Positions 1-7,057 of a DNA stretch of 64,000 nucleotides are shown piece by piece (positions within the stretch are counted from its first letter, which is position 1; each line of letters starts with the position of its first letter). The translations under genes were made by a program, and so were the position numbers. Below the pieces are notes generated by a model. It did no database searches. It was not told where the DNA came from and saw only the letters and a list, made by a program, of their open reading frames with translations. Source of the stretch: an uncultured Ruminococcus sp. (GTDB lineage: Bacteria; Bacillota; Clostridia; Oscillospirales; Acutalibacteraceae); the NCBI GenBank assembly GCA_902785365.1, contig CACZYC010000001.1:124001-188000 (forward strand). The letters are read 5' to 3'.

Positions 1-2
1 TT

Positions 3-824
3 GAAAGTAATATTGAATACATGAATGATAATCCTCCCGTATTTAATGAAGAAAAGGGAGAGGAAGAACAGCCTGTGCTGGAGGTCAACGGACTTCCTGT
101 CGCCAAGGAGAAGCTTCCTCGTATAGTTATCGCTATTGACGAGTTGGCTGACCTTATGATGACTGCTCCCGGTGAGGTGGAGGACAGCATTGTGCGCCTT
201 GCTCAGCTTGCCAGAGCAGCGGGTATGCACCTTGTAATTGCTACTCAGCGTCCTACCGCCAACGTAATCACAGGTCTTATCAAGGCGAATGTTCCGAGCA
301 GAATCGCCCTCAAGGTTGGTTCCAATATGGACTCCAGAATTATCCTCGATACGGGTGGAGCCGAAAAGCTAATCGGACGAGGCGATATGCTCTATATGCC
401 CGTGGGCGCTCCCAACCCGATTCGTGTTCAGGGCTGTTACGCTACCGAGGAAGAAATCGGCGGAGTTACTAACTATATCAAGAAATCATCCAAGGCTCAG
501 TATAACGAAGAAATCGAGGAGAGAATCAAGCGTATCGCCGCTGAGGAACTTGACGGCGGAGCGGCGGAGAACAACGCCAATACTATTGACGGCATAGAGC
601 TCGACAGCAAGATGGAAGACGCCATCAAGTATGTTATAGAGTCGGGACAAGCCTCAACCTCAATGATCCAGAGAAGATTCAAAGTAGGCTATGCCCGCGC
701 AGGTCGTATGATTGACGATATGGAACAGCTCGGCATTGTTGAGCCGCATCAGGGTTCGAAGCCGAGAAAAGTCCTTATGACTTACGGCGAGTGGCTTGAA
801 AGAGCGAATAACCTTAAGGGTTAA
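3..824 (+). CDS. DNA translocase FtsK/SpoIIIE, C-terminal part (5' truncated by window)
   Basis: This is the end of a membrane-anchored hexameric DNA pump that moves chromosome ends through the division or sporulation septum. The reading frame is open to the window edge, so the N-terminal membrane part and Walker A lie outside. Visible are the Walker B strand (IVIAIDELADLMM), the RecA-fold segment with LVIATQRPTANVITG and the DTGGAEKLIGRGDML loop. The last ~65 residues form the winged-helix gamma domain (IQRRFKVGYARAGRMIDDME), which reads KOPS/SRS-type sequences. FtsK and SpoIIIE cannot be separated from this part. The first in-frame ATG at 21 is internal to the conserved domain and is not the start. 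Confidence 0.93.
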   Translation, partial: ESNIEYMNDNPPVFNEEKGEEEQPVLEVNGLPVAKEKLPRIVIAIDELADLMMTAPGEVEDSIVRLAQLARAAGMHLVIATQRPTANVITGLIKANVPSRIALKVGSNMDSRIILDTGGAEKLIGRGDMLYMPVGAPNPIRVQGCYATEEEIGGVTNYIKKSSKAQYNEEIEERIKRIAAEELDGGAAENNANTIDGIELDSKMEDAIKYVIESGQASTSMIQRRFKVGYARAGRMIDDMEQLGIVEPHQGSKPRKVLMTYGEWLERANNLKG

Positions 825-825
825 T

Positions 826-856
826 AGTGGTCAGTGGTCAGTGATCAGTGGTCAGT
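826..856. repeat. short GTGGTCA/GTGATCA tandem repeat
   Basis: Four tandem near-copies of a 7-8 bp unit (GTGGTCA) follow the ftsK stop codon directly. An inverted copy of the same motif (ACTGACCACTGATTACTGAC) lies at about 2900-2932, after ygiQ, so the two arrays flank that gene in opposite orientation. No gene or terminator is evident here. Confidence 0.7.
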
Positions 857-863
857 AATATAA

Positions 864-1023
864 GTTAGGCAAGCTGTGTTATGGGGGATATGAAGTCAAC
901 ATAGGAGCAGCTTGCGTTTGACGAGGGAAAACTAAAAAAGTCAGTTAGGCAAGCTGTGTTATGAGGGATATGAAGTCAACATAGGAGCAGTTTGCGTTTG
1001 CCGAGGAAAAACTAAAAATGTCA
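864..1023 (+). repeat. two tandem 80-bp repeats, each able to form a stem-loop
   Basis: Copies lie at 864-943 and 944-1023 with only a handful of differences. Each folds GCAAGCTG against CAGCTTGC (second copy CAGTTTGC, a G-to-U wobble that keeps the pair), with inner TTATG/CATA pairing. The second copy ends inside the start of ygiQ: its last bases supply the ATG at 1018. The tail (TTTGAC..GGGAAAA.TAAAAA) resembles 11449-11470, upstream of the lysis cassette. Confidence 0.8.
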
Positions 1024-2871
1024 TACTTGCCTATGACAATTGAAGAAGTTAAGAATCGCGGATGGGACAGCGTTGACTTTGTCTATATTTCAGGCGACAG
1101 CTACGTTGACCATCCGACTTTCGGTGCGGCTATAATTACCCGTGTTCTGGAGAGCGAGGGTTACAGGGTAGCTGTGCTGTCACAGCCCGATTGGAGATCC
1201 GAGCGTGACTTCACGCAGTTCGGACGTCCCCGTCTGGGCTTTTTTATTTCCGCGGGTAATATTGACAGTATGGTGGCTCATTACACAGTAGCCAAACGCA
1301 AGCGCAGCGATGACGCGTATACCGCGGGAGGCAGGTCAGGCAAACGTCCCGACAGAGCCGTTACGGTTTACAGCAATATTGTAAAAAAATTGTATCCCGA
1401 TTGTCCCGTGATAATCGGTGGGCTTGAGGCTTCCCTGAGGAGATTTGCCCATTATGACTATTGGGCGGATAAGGTTATGCCGTCGGTGCTTGTCGATAGT
1501 AAGGCGGATATACTTTCCTATGGAATGGGCGAGCTTCAGACAATTGAAATAGCCAAAAGACTCGACGAGGGAAAGCCCGTAGAGGAGCTTTATGATATAA
1601 GGGGAATATGCTATTTAATTCCTACAAAGAATTATACTCCGCAGTCCGCGGTGGATTTGCCGAGCTTTGAACGTGTAAGCGAGAGTAAGCGCGACTACGC
1701 TTTAGCAGCGAGAAAAGAGCTCGAGGAAGCTGACGCCGTGCGCGGCAGAAAGGTTATTCAGCGCCACGGGAGCTATATCCTTGTGCAAAACCCTCCAATG
1801 CCTCCGCTCAATACCGAGCAGCTCGATTGGGTGTATTCTCTGCCTTATGAAAGGTATTATCCCGAATGTTACGAAAACGTCGGCGGCGTCCCCGGAATAA
1901 AAGAAGTTGAGTTTTCGATAACCCACAACCGCGGATGTTTCGGCGCGTGCAACTTCTGCTCATTAGCTTTCCATCAGGGGAGAGCTGTCACGGTCAGAAG
2001 CAAACAAAGTGTTGTAAAAGAGGCCGAAAGCTTTTTGAGTAACCCGCATTTTAAGGGGATAATCAGCGACGTGGGCGGTCCTACGGCAAATTTCAGAAAA
2101 CCGTCGTGCGAATATCAGCTTAAACACGGATTGTGCAAGAACAAAAAGTGTCTTGCTCCCAAGCCTTGTGAAAACCTCGAAGCCGACCATACTGATTATA
2201 TTTCTCTGCTTCGGGAATTGCGAAAGATAAAAGGAATAAAAAGAGTATTCGTCCGCAGCGGTATACGTTATGATTATTTCTTGAAAGACAAGTCCGACGA
2301 GTTTCTGGACGAGCTTGTGCGTTATCACGTCAGCGGTCAGCTCAGAGTAGCACCCGAACATTGCTCGCAAGCAGTTCTGGACAGTATGGGCAAACCGCAT
2401 ATTGAGGCTTATAAGAAGTTTTCGGATATGTTCTATAAGGCGACGAAACAGGCGGGTAAAGACCAGTATATAGTGCCGTATCTTATGAGCTCACACCCAG
2501 GGTGTACACTCAAAAACGCGGTTGAGCTCGCTGTGTTCCTCAAACGCGAGAAGATTCATCCCGAGCAGGTGCAGGACTTTTACCCAACCCCCGGAACAAT
2601 TTCGACAGCTATGTTCTATACGGGACTTAATCCCTATACAATGGAGGAAATCTATGTTCCCAAGTCCTCGGAAGAAAAAGCTTTGCAAAGGGCTCTGATG
2701 CAGTATTTTATTCCCAAAAACAGGGAAAAGGTACTGAAAGCCTTAAAAATTGCGGGCAGGCTCGACCTGGTCGGCAACGGTAAGAACTGTCTGATAACAG
2801 CTCCCAAGGGCTTTGCGCAAAAGCAAAAAAAGAAAAACAATAAATATTCCCGAAAGAAAAGAAAGAAATAA
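1018..2871 (+). CDS. YgiQ family radical SAM protein
   Basis: A 617-residue radical SAM enzyme of the YgiQ family (UPF0313), whose physiological substrate is not established. The cluster motif is CFGACNFC (C-x3-C-x2-C) near residues 312-319, preceded by the family-typical N-terminal block (GWDSVDFVYISGDSYVDHP) and GGLEASLRRFAHYDYW. The C-terminus is Lys/Arg-rich. The ATG at 1018 fits the usual family N-terminus (MSYLP); the in-frame ATG at 1033 would shorten it. A weak GAGGAA site precedes the start and belongs to the 80-bp repeat. It stands alone, flanked by repeats. Confidence 0.9.
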   Translation: MSYLPMTIEEVKNRGWDSVDFVYISGDSYVDHPTFGAAIITRVLESEGYRVAVLSQPDWRSERDFTQFGRPRLGFFISAGNIDSMVAHYTVAKRKRSDDAYTAGGRSGKRPDRAVTVYSNIVKKLYPDCPVIIGGLEASLRRFAHYDYWADKVMPSVLVDSKADILSYGMGELQTIEIAKRLDEGKPVEELYDIRGICYLIPTKNYTPQSAVDLPSFERVSESKRDYALAARKELEEADAVRGRKVIQRHGSYILVQNPPMPPLNTEQLDWVYSLPYERYYPECYENVGGVPGIKEVEFSITHNRGCFGACNFCSLAFHQGRAVTVRSKQSVVKEAESFLSNPHFKGIISDVGGPTANFRKPSCEYQLKHGLCKNKKCLAPKPCENLEADHTDYISLLRELRKIKGIKRVFVRSGIRYDYFLKDKSDEFLDELVRYHVSGQLRVAPEHCSQAVLDSMGKPHIEAYKKFSDMFYKATKQAGKDQYIVPYLMSSHPGCTLKNAVELAVFLKREKIHPEQVQDFYPTPGTISTAMFYTGLNPYTMEEIYVPKSSEEKALQRALMQYFIPKNREKVLKALKIAGRLDLVGNGKNCLITAPKGFAQKQKKKNNKYSRKKRKK

Positions 2872-2899
2872 TAAAAAACGGGTGCGGGTGTCCCGCCCA

Positions 2900-2932
2900 A
2901 AACTGACCACTGATTACTGACTACTGACCACT
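2900..2932. repeat. inverted copy of the GTGGTCA-type repeat
   Basis: A degenerate tandem array of ACTGACCACTGATTACTGAC type, reverse complement of the array at 826-856. The rest of 2872-3011 holds no gene; I see only AT-rich sequence and a GAAGGGTGGAAAACGC stretch discussed among the rejected items. Confidence 0.65.
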
Positions 2933-3011
2933 TGTATAACACTTTGCAACGTTTTGAAGGGTGGAAAACGCTAAATATAGTTTTGGGTTAGAGGACACGC
3001 CAATAAAACGC

Positions 3012-3040
3012 TTGACTTATATTGTCACATTTAGTAAAAT
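3012..3040 (+). promoter_or_regulatory. sigma-A type promoter for tyrS-mscL
   Basis: TTGACT at 3012-3017, a 17-bp spacer and TAAAAT at 3035-3040. The predicted transcript starts near 3047, leaving a leader of only ~15-25 nt before tyrS, so there is no room for a T-box. Confidence 0.8.
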
Positions 3041-3062
3041 ATTTTGTAGAATTATTTAAGAG

Positions 3063-4298
3063 GTGAGACCGATAGGAGTATATGAAGAATTACAGGCGCG
3101 CGGATTGATCGCTCAGGTTACTGATGAAGAAGAGATACGCGAGCTTGTCAACAACGGAAAGGCAGTATTTTATATAGGATTTGACCCTACAGCGGACAGT
3201 CTGCATGTAGGTCACTTTATGGCGCTTTGTCTTATGAAGCGTCTGCAAATGGCGGGCAATAAACCGATTGCCCTCGTTGGCGGCGGTACAGGTATGATTG
3301 GCGACCCGTCAGGTCGTACCGATATGCGTAAAATGCTTACAAAGGAAGATATCGAATACAACTGCAACCGCTTTAAAGAGCAGATGTCGAAGTTTATTGA
3401 TTTTTCCGACGGTAAAGCGCTTATGGTAAACAACGCTGACTGGCTTCTTGACCTCAACTATGTTGAGGTGCTCAGGGAAGTCGGCGCGTGCTTCAGCGTA
3501 AACCGTATGCTGACAGCCGAGTGCTACAAACAGCGTATGGAAAAGGGACTCAGTTTCCTTGAATTCAACTATATGATTATGCAGAGCTACGATTTCTACA
3601 AGCTCTTTCAGGATTATGGCTGTAATATGCAGTTCGGCGGCGACGACCAGTGGAGCAATATGCTCGGCGGCACAGAGCTTATCCGCCGCAAACTCGGCAA
3701 GGACGCCTACGCTATGACCATCACTCTGCTGCTCAACTCCGAGGGCAAGAAGATGGGCAAAACTCAGAGCGGCGCGGTATGGCTTGACCCCGAAAAGACA
3801 AGCCCCTACGAGTTCTATCAGTATTGGCGCAACGTGGCTGACGCTGATGTTTTAAAGTGTATCCGTATGCTGACATTCCTCCCGCTTGAGGAAATCGACA
3901 AGATGGACAGCTGGGAAGGCGCTCAGCTCAATAAGGCTAAGGAAATTCTCGCTTTCGAGCTCACCAAGCTCGTGCACGGCGAGGAAGAGGCTCAAAAGGC
4001 TCAGGAAGCCGCGAGAGCTCTGTTCGGCAGCGGCGCTAATACCGACAATATGCCTACCACGGAACTTTCTGTTGAAGATTTCGGTGACAACTTTACGGCG
4101 CTTGATTTGCTCCAGAAGTGTGGTCTGATTGGCTCGCGCAAAGAGGGCAGAACCTTAATCCAGCAGGGCGGTGTATCGCTTGACGGAGAGAAGGTAACAG
4201 ACCCGTTCACTCAGGTGACAAAGGAAATGTTCAGCGAAAACGGTTATGTTGTCATTAAAAAGGGTAAAAAAGTCTATCATAAGGCTATTTTAAAATAA
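3063..4298 (+). CDS. tyrS: tyrosyl-tRNA synthetase
   Basis: A cytoplasmic class I aminoacyl-tRNA synthetase charging tRNA-Tyr. Seen: the HIGH-type motif as HVGHF (~residue 51), the Tyr-binding [10 protein letters not shown] region, the KMGKT (KMSKS-like) loop and a C-terminal S4 RNA-binding domain ([18 protein letters not shown]). The coordinates use GTG at 3063, the only conventional start, but nothing resembling an SD lies upstream of it. The SD AGGTGA at 3061-3066 is placed ideally for ATA at 3072, which would give [11 protein letters not shown], a family-like N-terminus. mscL follows after 24 nt and probably shares the transcript. Confidence 0.95.
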   Translation: MRPIGVYEELQARGLIAQVTDEEEIRELVNNGKAVFYIGFDPTADSLHVGHFMALCLMKRLQMAGNKPIALVGGGTGMIGDPSGRTDMRKMLTKEDIEYNCNRFKEQMSKFIDFSDGKALMVNNADWLLDLNYVEVLREVGACFSVNRMLTAECYKQRMEKGLSFLEFNYMIMQSYDFYKLFQDYGCNMQFGGDDQWSNMLGGTELIRRKLGKDAYAMTITLLLNSEGKKMGKTQSGAVWLDPEKTSPYEFYQYWRNVADADVLKCIRMLTFLPLEEIDKMDSWEGAQLNKAKEILAFELTKLVHGEEEAQKAQEAARALFGSGANTDNMPTTELSVEDFGDNFTALDLLQKCGLIGSRKEGRTLIQQGGVSLDGEKVTDPFTQVTKEMFSENGYVVIKKGKKVYHKAILK

Positions 4299-4322
4299 TG
4301 GTACAGTTCAAGGAGGTACAAA

Positions 4323-4757
4323 ATGAAAAAGTTTTTTGGAGAGTTTAAAGAATTCATAATGCGCGGCAATGTTATGGACCTCGCAGTAGCCGTTATCATC
4401 GGCGCGGCGTTCGGCGCTATTGTTACAGCTCTTTGTGATAAGATTATCACACCGCTCATTCAGCTTATTATCGGTTCAATCTTCGGCAAGAGCATTGACG
4501 AGATGACATCGGTTCTCAACGTAGGTCCTATCGAGTTCGGCGCGTTCATCTCGGCGGTTATCAACTTCATTATTATGGCGCTGATTATCTTCCTTATGAT
4601 CAAGGCAGTAAACAAGGCTATGGCTATCGGCAAGAAGAAGGAAGAGGAAGAAGAGGAAGCTACAACTAAGGAGTGTCCTTATTGTAAGAGCGAAATCGCT
4701 ATCGACGCTACTCGCTGCCCTCACTGCACATCTCAGCTTGAGGAAGAAAAGAAATAA
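4323..4757 (+). CDS. mscL: large-conductance mechanosensitive channel with C-terminal zinc ribbon
   Basis: A membrane channel that opens under hypo-osmotic tension. The first ~100 residues are standard MscL: an amphipathic N-terminus (FFGEFKEFIMRGNVMDLAV), TM1 with VIIGAAFGAIV, a periplasm-equivalent loop, then TM2. In place of the usual short C-terminal helix bundle it has an acidic/Lys linker and two CPxC knuckles (CPYCKSEIA, CPHCTSQ), which form a zinc-ribbon-like tail on the cytoplasmic side. SD AAGGAGG precedes the ATG. It is probably co-transcribed with tyrS and ends at a clear terminator. Confidence 0.95.
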   Translation: MKKFFGEFKEFIMRGNVMDLAVAVIIGAAFGAIVTALCDKIITPLIQLIIGSIFGKSIDEMTSVLNVGPIEFGAFISAVINFIIMALIIFLMIKAVNKAMAIGKKKEEEEEEATTKECPYCKSEIAIDATRCPHCTSQLEEEKK

Positions 4758-4775
4758 ATCGCAATACATAATTAC

Positions 4776-4803
4776 GGGCGGCAGAAATGTCGCCCATTTT
4801 TTT
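4776..4803 (+). terminator. Rho-independent terminator after mscL
   Basis: Stem GGGCGGC/GTCGCCC (one G-U pair) with a 6-nt loop followed by ATTTTTTT. Confidence 0.85.
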
Positions 4804-4823
4804 ATAAAAACATATAAATTTTA

Positions 4824-4852
4824 TTGCATTAACTATCAAATGATATTATAAT
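4824..4852 (+). promoter_or_regulatory. sigma-A type promoter for pyk
   Basis: TTGCAT at 4824-4829, 17-bp spacer, TATAAT at 4847-4852. Transcription is predicted to start near 4859, 26 nt before the pyk ATG. Confidence 0.8.
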
Positions 4853-4884
4853 AAATACATAAGTTCACATTTGGGGGTGCAATT

Positions 4885-6324
4885 ATGAGAAAAACAAAAA
4901 TTGTCTGTACTTTAGGTCCTGCCTGCGACAACAAAGAAACTCTTTTGAAGATGATTGACGCGGGTATGAACGTCGCGCGAATTAATATGTCGCACGGTAC
5001 TCACGAGGAACAGAAAGTGCGCCTTGACAGGCTCAAAGAAGTGATTAAGGAGAGCGGCAAGAATATTGCGATTCTGCTTGACACAAAAGGTCCCGAGGTG
5101 CGCGTAGGCATTTTTGAGGACGGCTTTGCCACACTTGAAGAGGGCAAGGAGTTCAAGCTCTATCGTGACAGCGACAAGGCAGGAACCGACGAGGGAATCG
5201 GTATAAGTTATCCGAAATTGGTTGACCTCTTTCTTAACGAAAGACAAGCGGCGATAGGCAGAAAGATTCTGCTTGACGACGGTAAAATTGTTATAAGCGT
5301 CGCTAAAGTTACAAGTGAGGCAATAGTCTGTAAGGTTGAAAAAGGCGGCAAACTCTCTAACCGCAAGAGCATCAACATCCCCAATTATCATATAAATATG
5401 CCTTATGTAAGCGCTCAGGACAGGTCGGATATTGAGTTCGGACTTGAACAGGGCGCCGAGATTGTAGCGGCTAGCTTTGTCCGCTCCGCTGACGACGTTA
5501 CCACCCTGCGCGATTATATTGACAGTATCGGGTACGAGGGTGTTGATATTGTATCAAAAATTGAAAATCAGGGTGGTTTTGATGATATTGACCGCATTAT
5601 TGAAGCCTCCAACGGAATTATGGTGGCGCGCGGCGATATGGGCGTTGAGATTCCGTTCATCAAACTCCCCGAAATCCAAAAGACAATAATCCGCAAAACC
5701 GTGGCAAAGGGTAAGTATGTAATAACAGCCACCCAGATGCTCGAAAGCATGACAACAAATCCGCTGCCCACCCGCGCGGAGATAAGTGACGTTGCCAACG
5801 CGGTTTATGACGGAACTTCCGCTGTAATGTTGTCGGGTGAGTCTGCCGCGGGTAAATATCCCGTCGAAAGCGTTATGGCTTTGGCTGATATCTGTAAAGA
5901 AGCGGAGAGCAATCACGAGGACTGGATTTTACAGAAATATATAGATGATTACGATGATAAGAACAGTTTCAGAACGAGCATTTGCTCATCGGCGCGCAAC
6001 GTGGCTATGGCTGTCGACGCAAAGGCGATTATCGTCGAGTCGGCAACGGGCAAGGTTGCCAGAGCTATGGCTCATTTCCGCCCTGACTGCCCGATTATCG
6101 CGGTTGTTACTTCAACGCTTGTTCAGCACAAGCTGTGTCTCAGCAGCGGCGTTACCGCGGTGCTCGGCGAAAATCTCTCCTCGACCGACGAAATTACTAA
6201 GCAGGCTATGGAAAAAGCCCTTGAGACAGGTATCGTAAAGAAAGGTGATATCGTTGTGGTTGTTAGCTCCAACAAGATTGGACCGTCCTACGGTACGGAT
6301 ACACTTCAAATAAGAGTAATATAA
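4885..6324 (+). CDS. pyk: pyruvate kinase
   Basis: Glycolytic enzyme converting PEP and ADP to pyruvate and ATP in the cytoplasm. Seen: the N-terminal RKTKIVCTLGPA and NMSHG blocks, the B-domain insert (VRVGIF...), the active-site stretch ending in ARGDMGVEIP, the TQMLESM.TNPLPTRAE signature, and the C-terminal allosteric domain ending in GTDTLQIRVI. At 479 residues it lacks the extra PEP-utilising-type domain of Bacillus enzymes. SD GGGGGTG lies before the ATG. The window also encodes pyruvate phosphate dikinase (29931-32558), so the PEP/pyruvate step can run both ways. Confidence 0.97.
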   Translation: MRKTKIVCTLGPACDNKETLLKMIDAGMNVARINMSHGTHEEQKVRLDRLKEVIKESGKNIAILLDTKGPEVRVGIFEDGFATLEEGKEFKLYRDSDKAGTDEGIGISYPKLVDLFLNERQAAIGRKILLDDGKIVISVAKVTSEAIVCKVEKGGKLSNRKSINIPNYHINMPYVSAQDRSDIEFGLEQGAEIVAASFVRSADDVTTLRDYIDSIGYEGVDIVSKIENQGGFDDIDRIIEASNGIMVARGDMGVEIPFIKLPEIQKTIIRKTVAKGKYVITATQMLESMTTNPLPTRAEISDVANAVYDGTSAVMLSGESAAGKYPVESVMALADICKEAESNHEDWILQKYIDDYDDKNSFRTSICSSARNVAMAVDAKAIIVESATGKVARAMAHFRPDCPIIAVVTSTLVQHKLCLSSGVTAVLGENLSSTDEITKQAMEKALETGIVKKGDIVVVVSSNKIGPSYGTDTLQIRVI

Positions 6325-6331
6325 TTAGACA

Positions 6332-6487
6332 GGCTTCCCTTGGGGGAAGCTGTCGAGTATAGCGAGACTGAAGAGGGTCAACTTTAGAAAAGCTCGGTAA
6401 ATTTAGCGTTAGATAGTAAGCTAATTTACAAGTGGACCCTCTCCCGACTTCGCTTCGCTCAGCCACCCTCCCCCCAAGGGAGGGCTT
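6332..6487. mobile_element. gene-less copy of the CCCTTGGGG inverted-repeat element (about 155 bp)
   Basis: The left arm (GGCTTCCCTTGGGGGAAGC ... GAAGAGGGTCAACTT) and right arm (AAGTGGACCCTCTCCC ... CCCCCCAAGGGAGGGCTT) are imperfect inverted repeats of ~50 bp around a short AT-rich core. The core aligns with the element at 44155-44371, so these two are one subfamily. It starts 8 bp after the pyk stop and, with no other terminator visible, may end the pyk transcript. Confidence 0.8.
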
Positions 6488-6509
6488 TACAATATATAAG
6501 GAACATACT

Positions 6510-7010
6510 ATGAAAAACATTATTTTAATCGGGATGCCGGGCAGCGGCAAGAGCACGCTGGGCGTAATACTGGCGAGGCGGCTGGGTTACGGCTACCTCG
6601 ATACCGACTCTTTTATTTCTCAAAAAGAAAAAAGCACCCTGCAGGGCATAATTGACACAAAGGGGCTCGACTACTTTCTGAGCACAGAAAGCGAGATAGG
6701 TTCCGAGATTGTCTGCGACCGTGTAGTAATTGCTACGGGCGGATCGATGGTTATGGCACAAGAAGCCATGGAGCACCTCAAAGAGATAGGAACAGTGATT
6801 TACATAAATGTTCCTCTCAGCGAGCTGAAAAGACGTTTGGGTAATTACAAAGACAGGGGAATCGCCATGAAAGACGGTGAGAGCCTGGACTCAATCTTAT
6901 CCGAGCGCGAGCCTTATTATAAAAAATACGCCGACATCACGGTGAACTACCGTGACGGCGACGACCTCGAACAGACAGTGGATAATGTTATAGATAAACT
7001 GAATAACTAA
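6510..7010 (+). CDS. shikimate-kinase-like P-loop kinase
   Basis: A 166-residue nucleoside-monophosphate-kinase-fold protein. Visible: Walker A GMPGSGKST, the acidic YLDTDSF motif (equivalent of shikimate kinase D32/D34), ATGGS and the distal SEREPYYKKYAD block (the shikimate-binding Arg near 136). However, the F-R-x-x-E motif reads FLSTE, so the substrate-binding Arg58 equivalent is Leu, and the GGG motif is GGS. By family knowledge it would phosphorylate shikimate; by residues its substrate may differ. The ATG at 6510 has SD AAGGAA; longer in-frame starts run back into the repeat. No other aro gene is nearby. Confidence 0.8.
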   Translation: MKNIILIGMPGSGKSTLGVILARRLGYGYLDTDSFISQKEKSTLQGIIDTKGLDYFLSTESEIGSEIVCDRVVIATGGSMVMAQEAMEHLKEIGTVIYINVPLSELKRRLGNYKDRGIAMKDGESLDSILSEREPYYKKYADITVNYRDGDDLEQTVDNVIDKLNN

Positions 7011-7017
7011 AAGTAAA

Positions 7018-7040
7018 AGGGCGACTGTAACGGTCGCCCT
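7018..7040. terminator. bidirectional terminator between converging genes
   Basis: Stem AGGGCGAC/GTCGCCCT around a short loop, flanked by TTCGCTATTTT on the + side and by the complement of AAAAGTAAAA on the - side. It serves both the kinase-like gene and the reverse-strand secreted protein. Confidence 0.75.
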
Positions 7041-7057
7041 TCGCTATTTTATAATAG

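Noticed and set aside
864..1023. Possible CRISPR
   Set aside because: Only two adjacent 80-bp repeats with no spacers and no cas genes in the window.
2955..2975. T-box-like GAAGGGTGGAAAACGC upstream of tyrS
   Set aside because: It matches the T-box core only partly, has no following terminator/antiterminator pair, and lies upstream of a near-consensus promoter (3012-3040), so it would not be in the tyrS mRNA.
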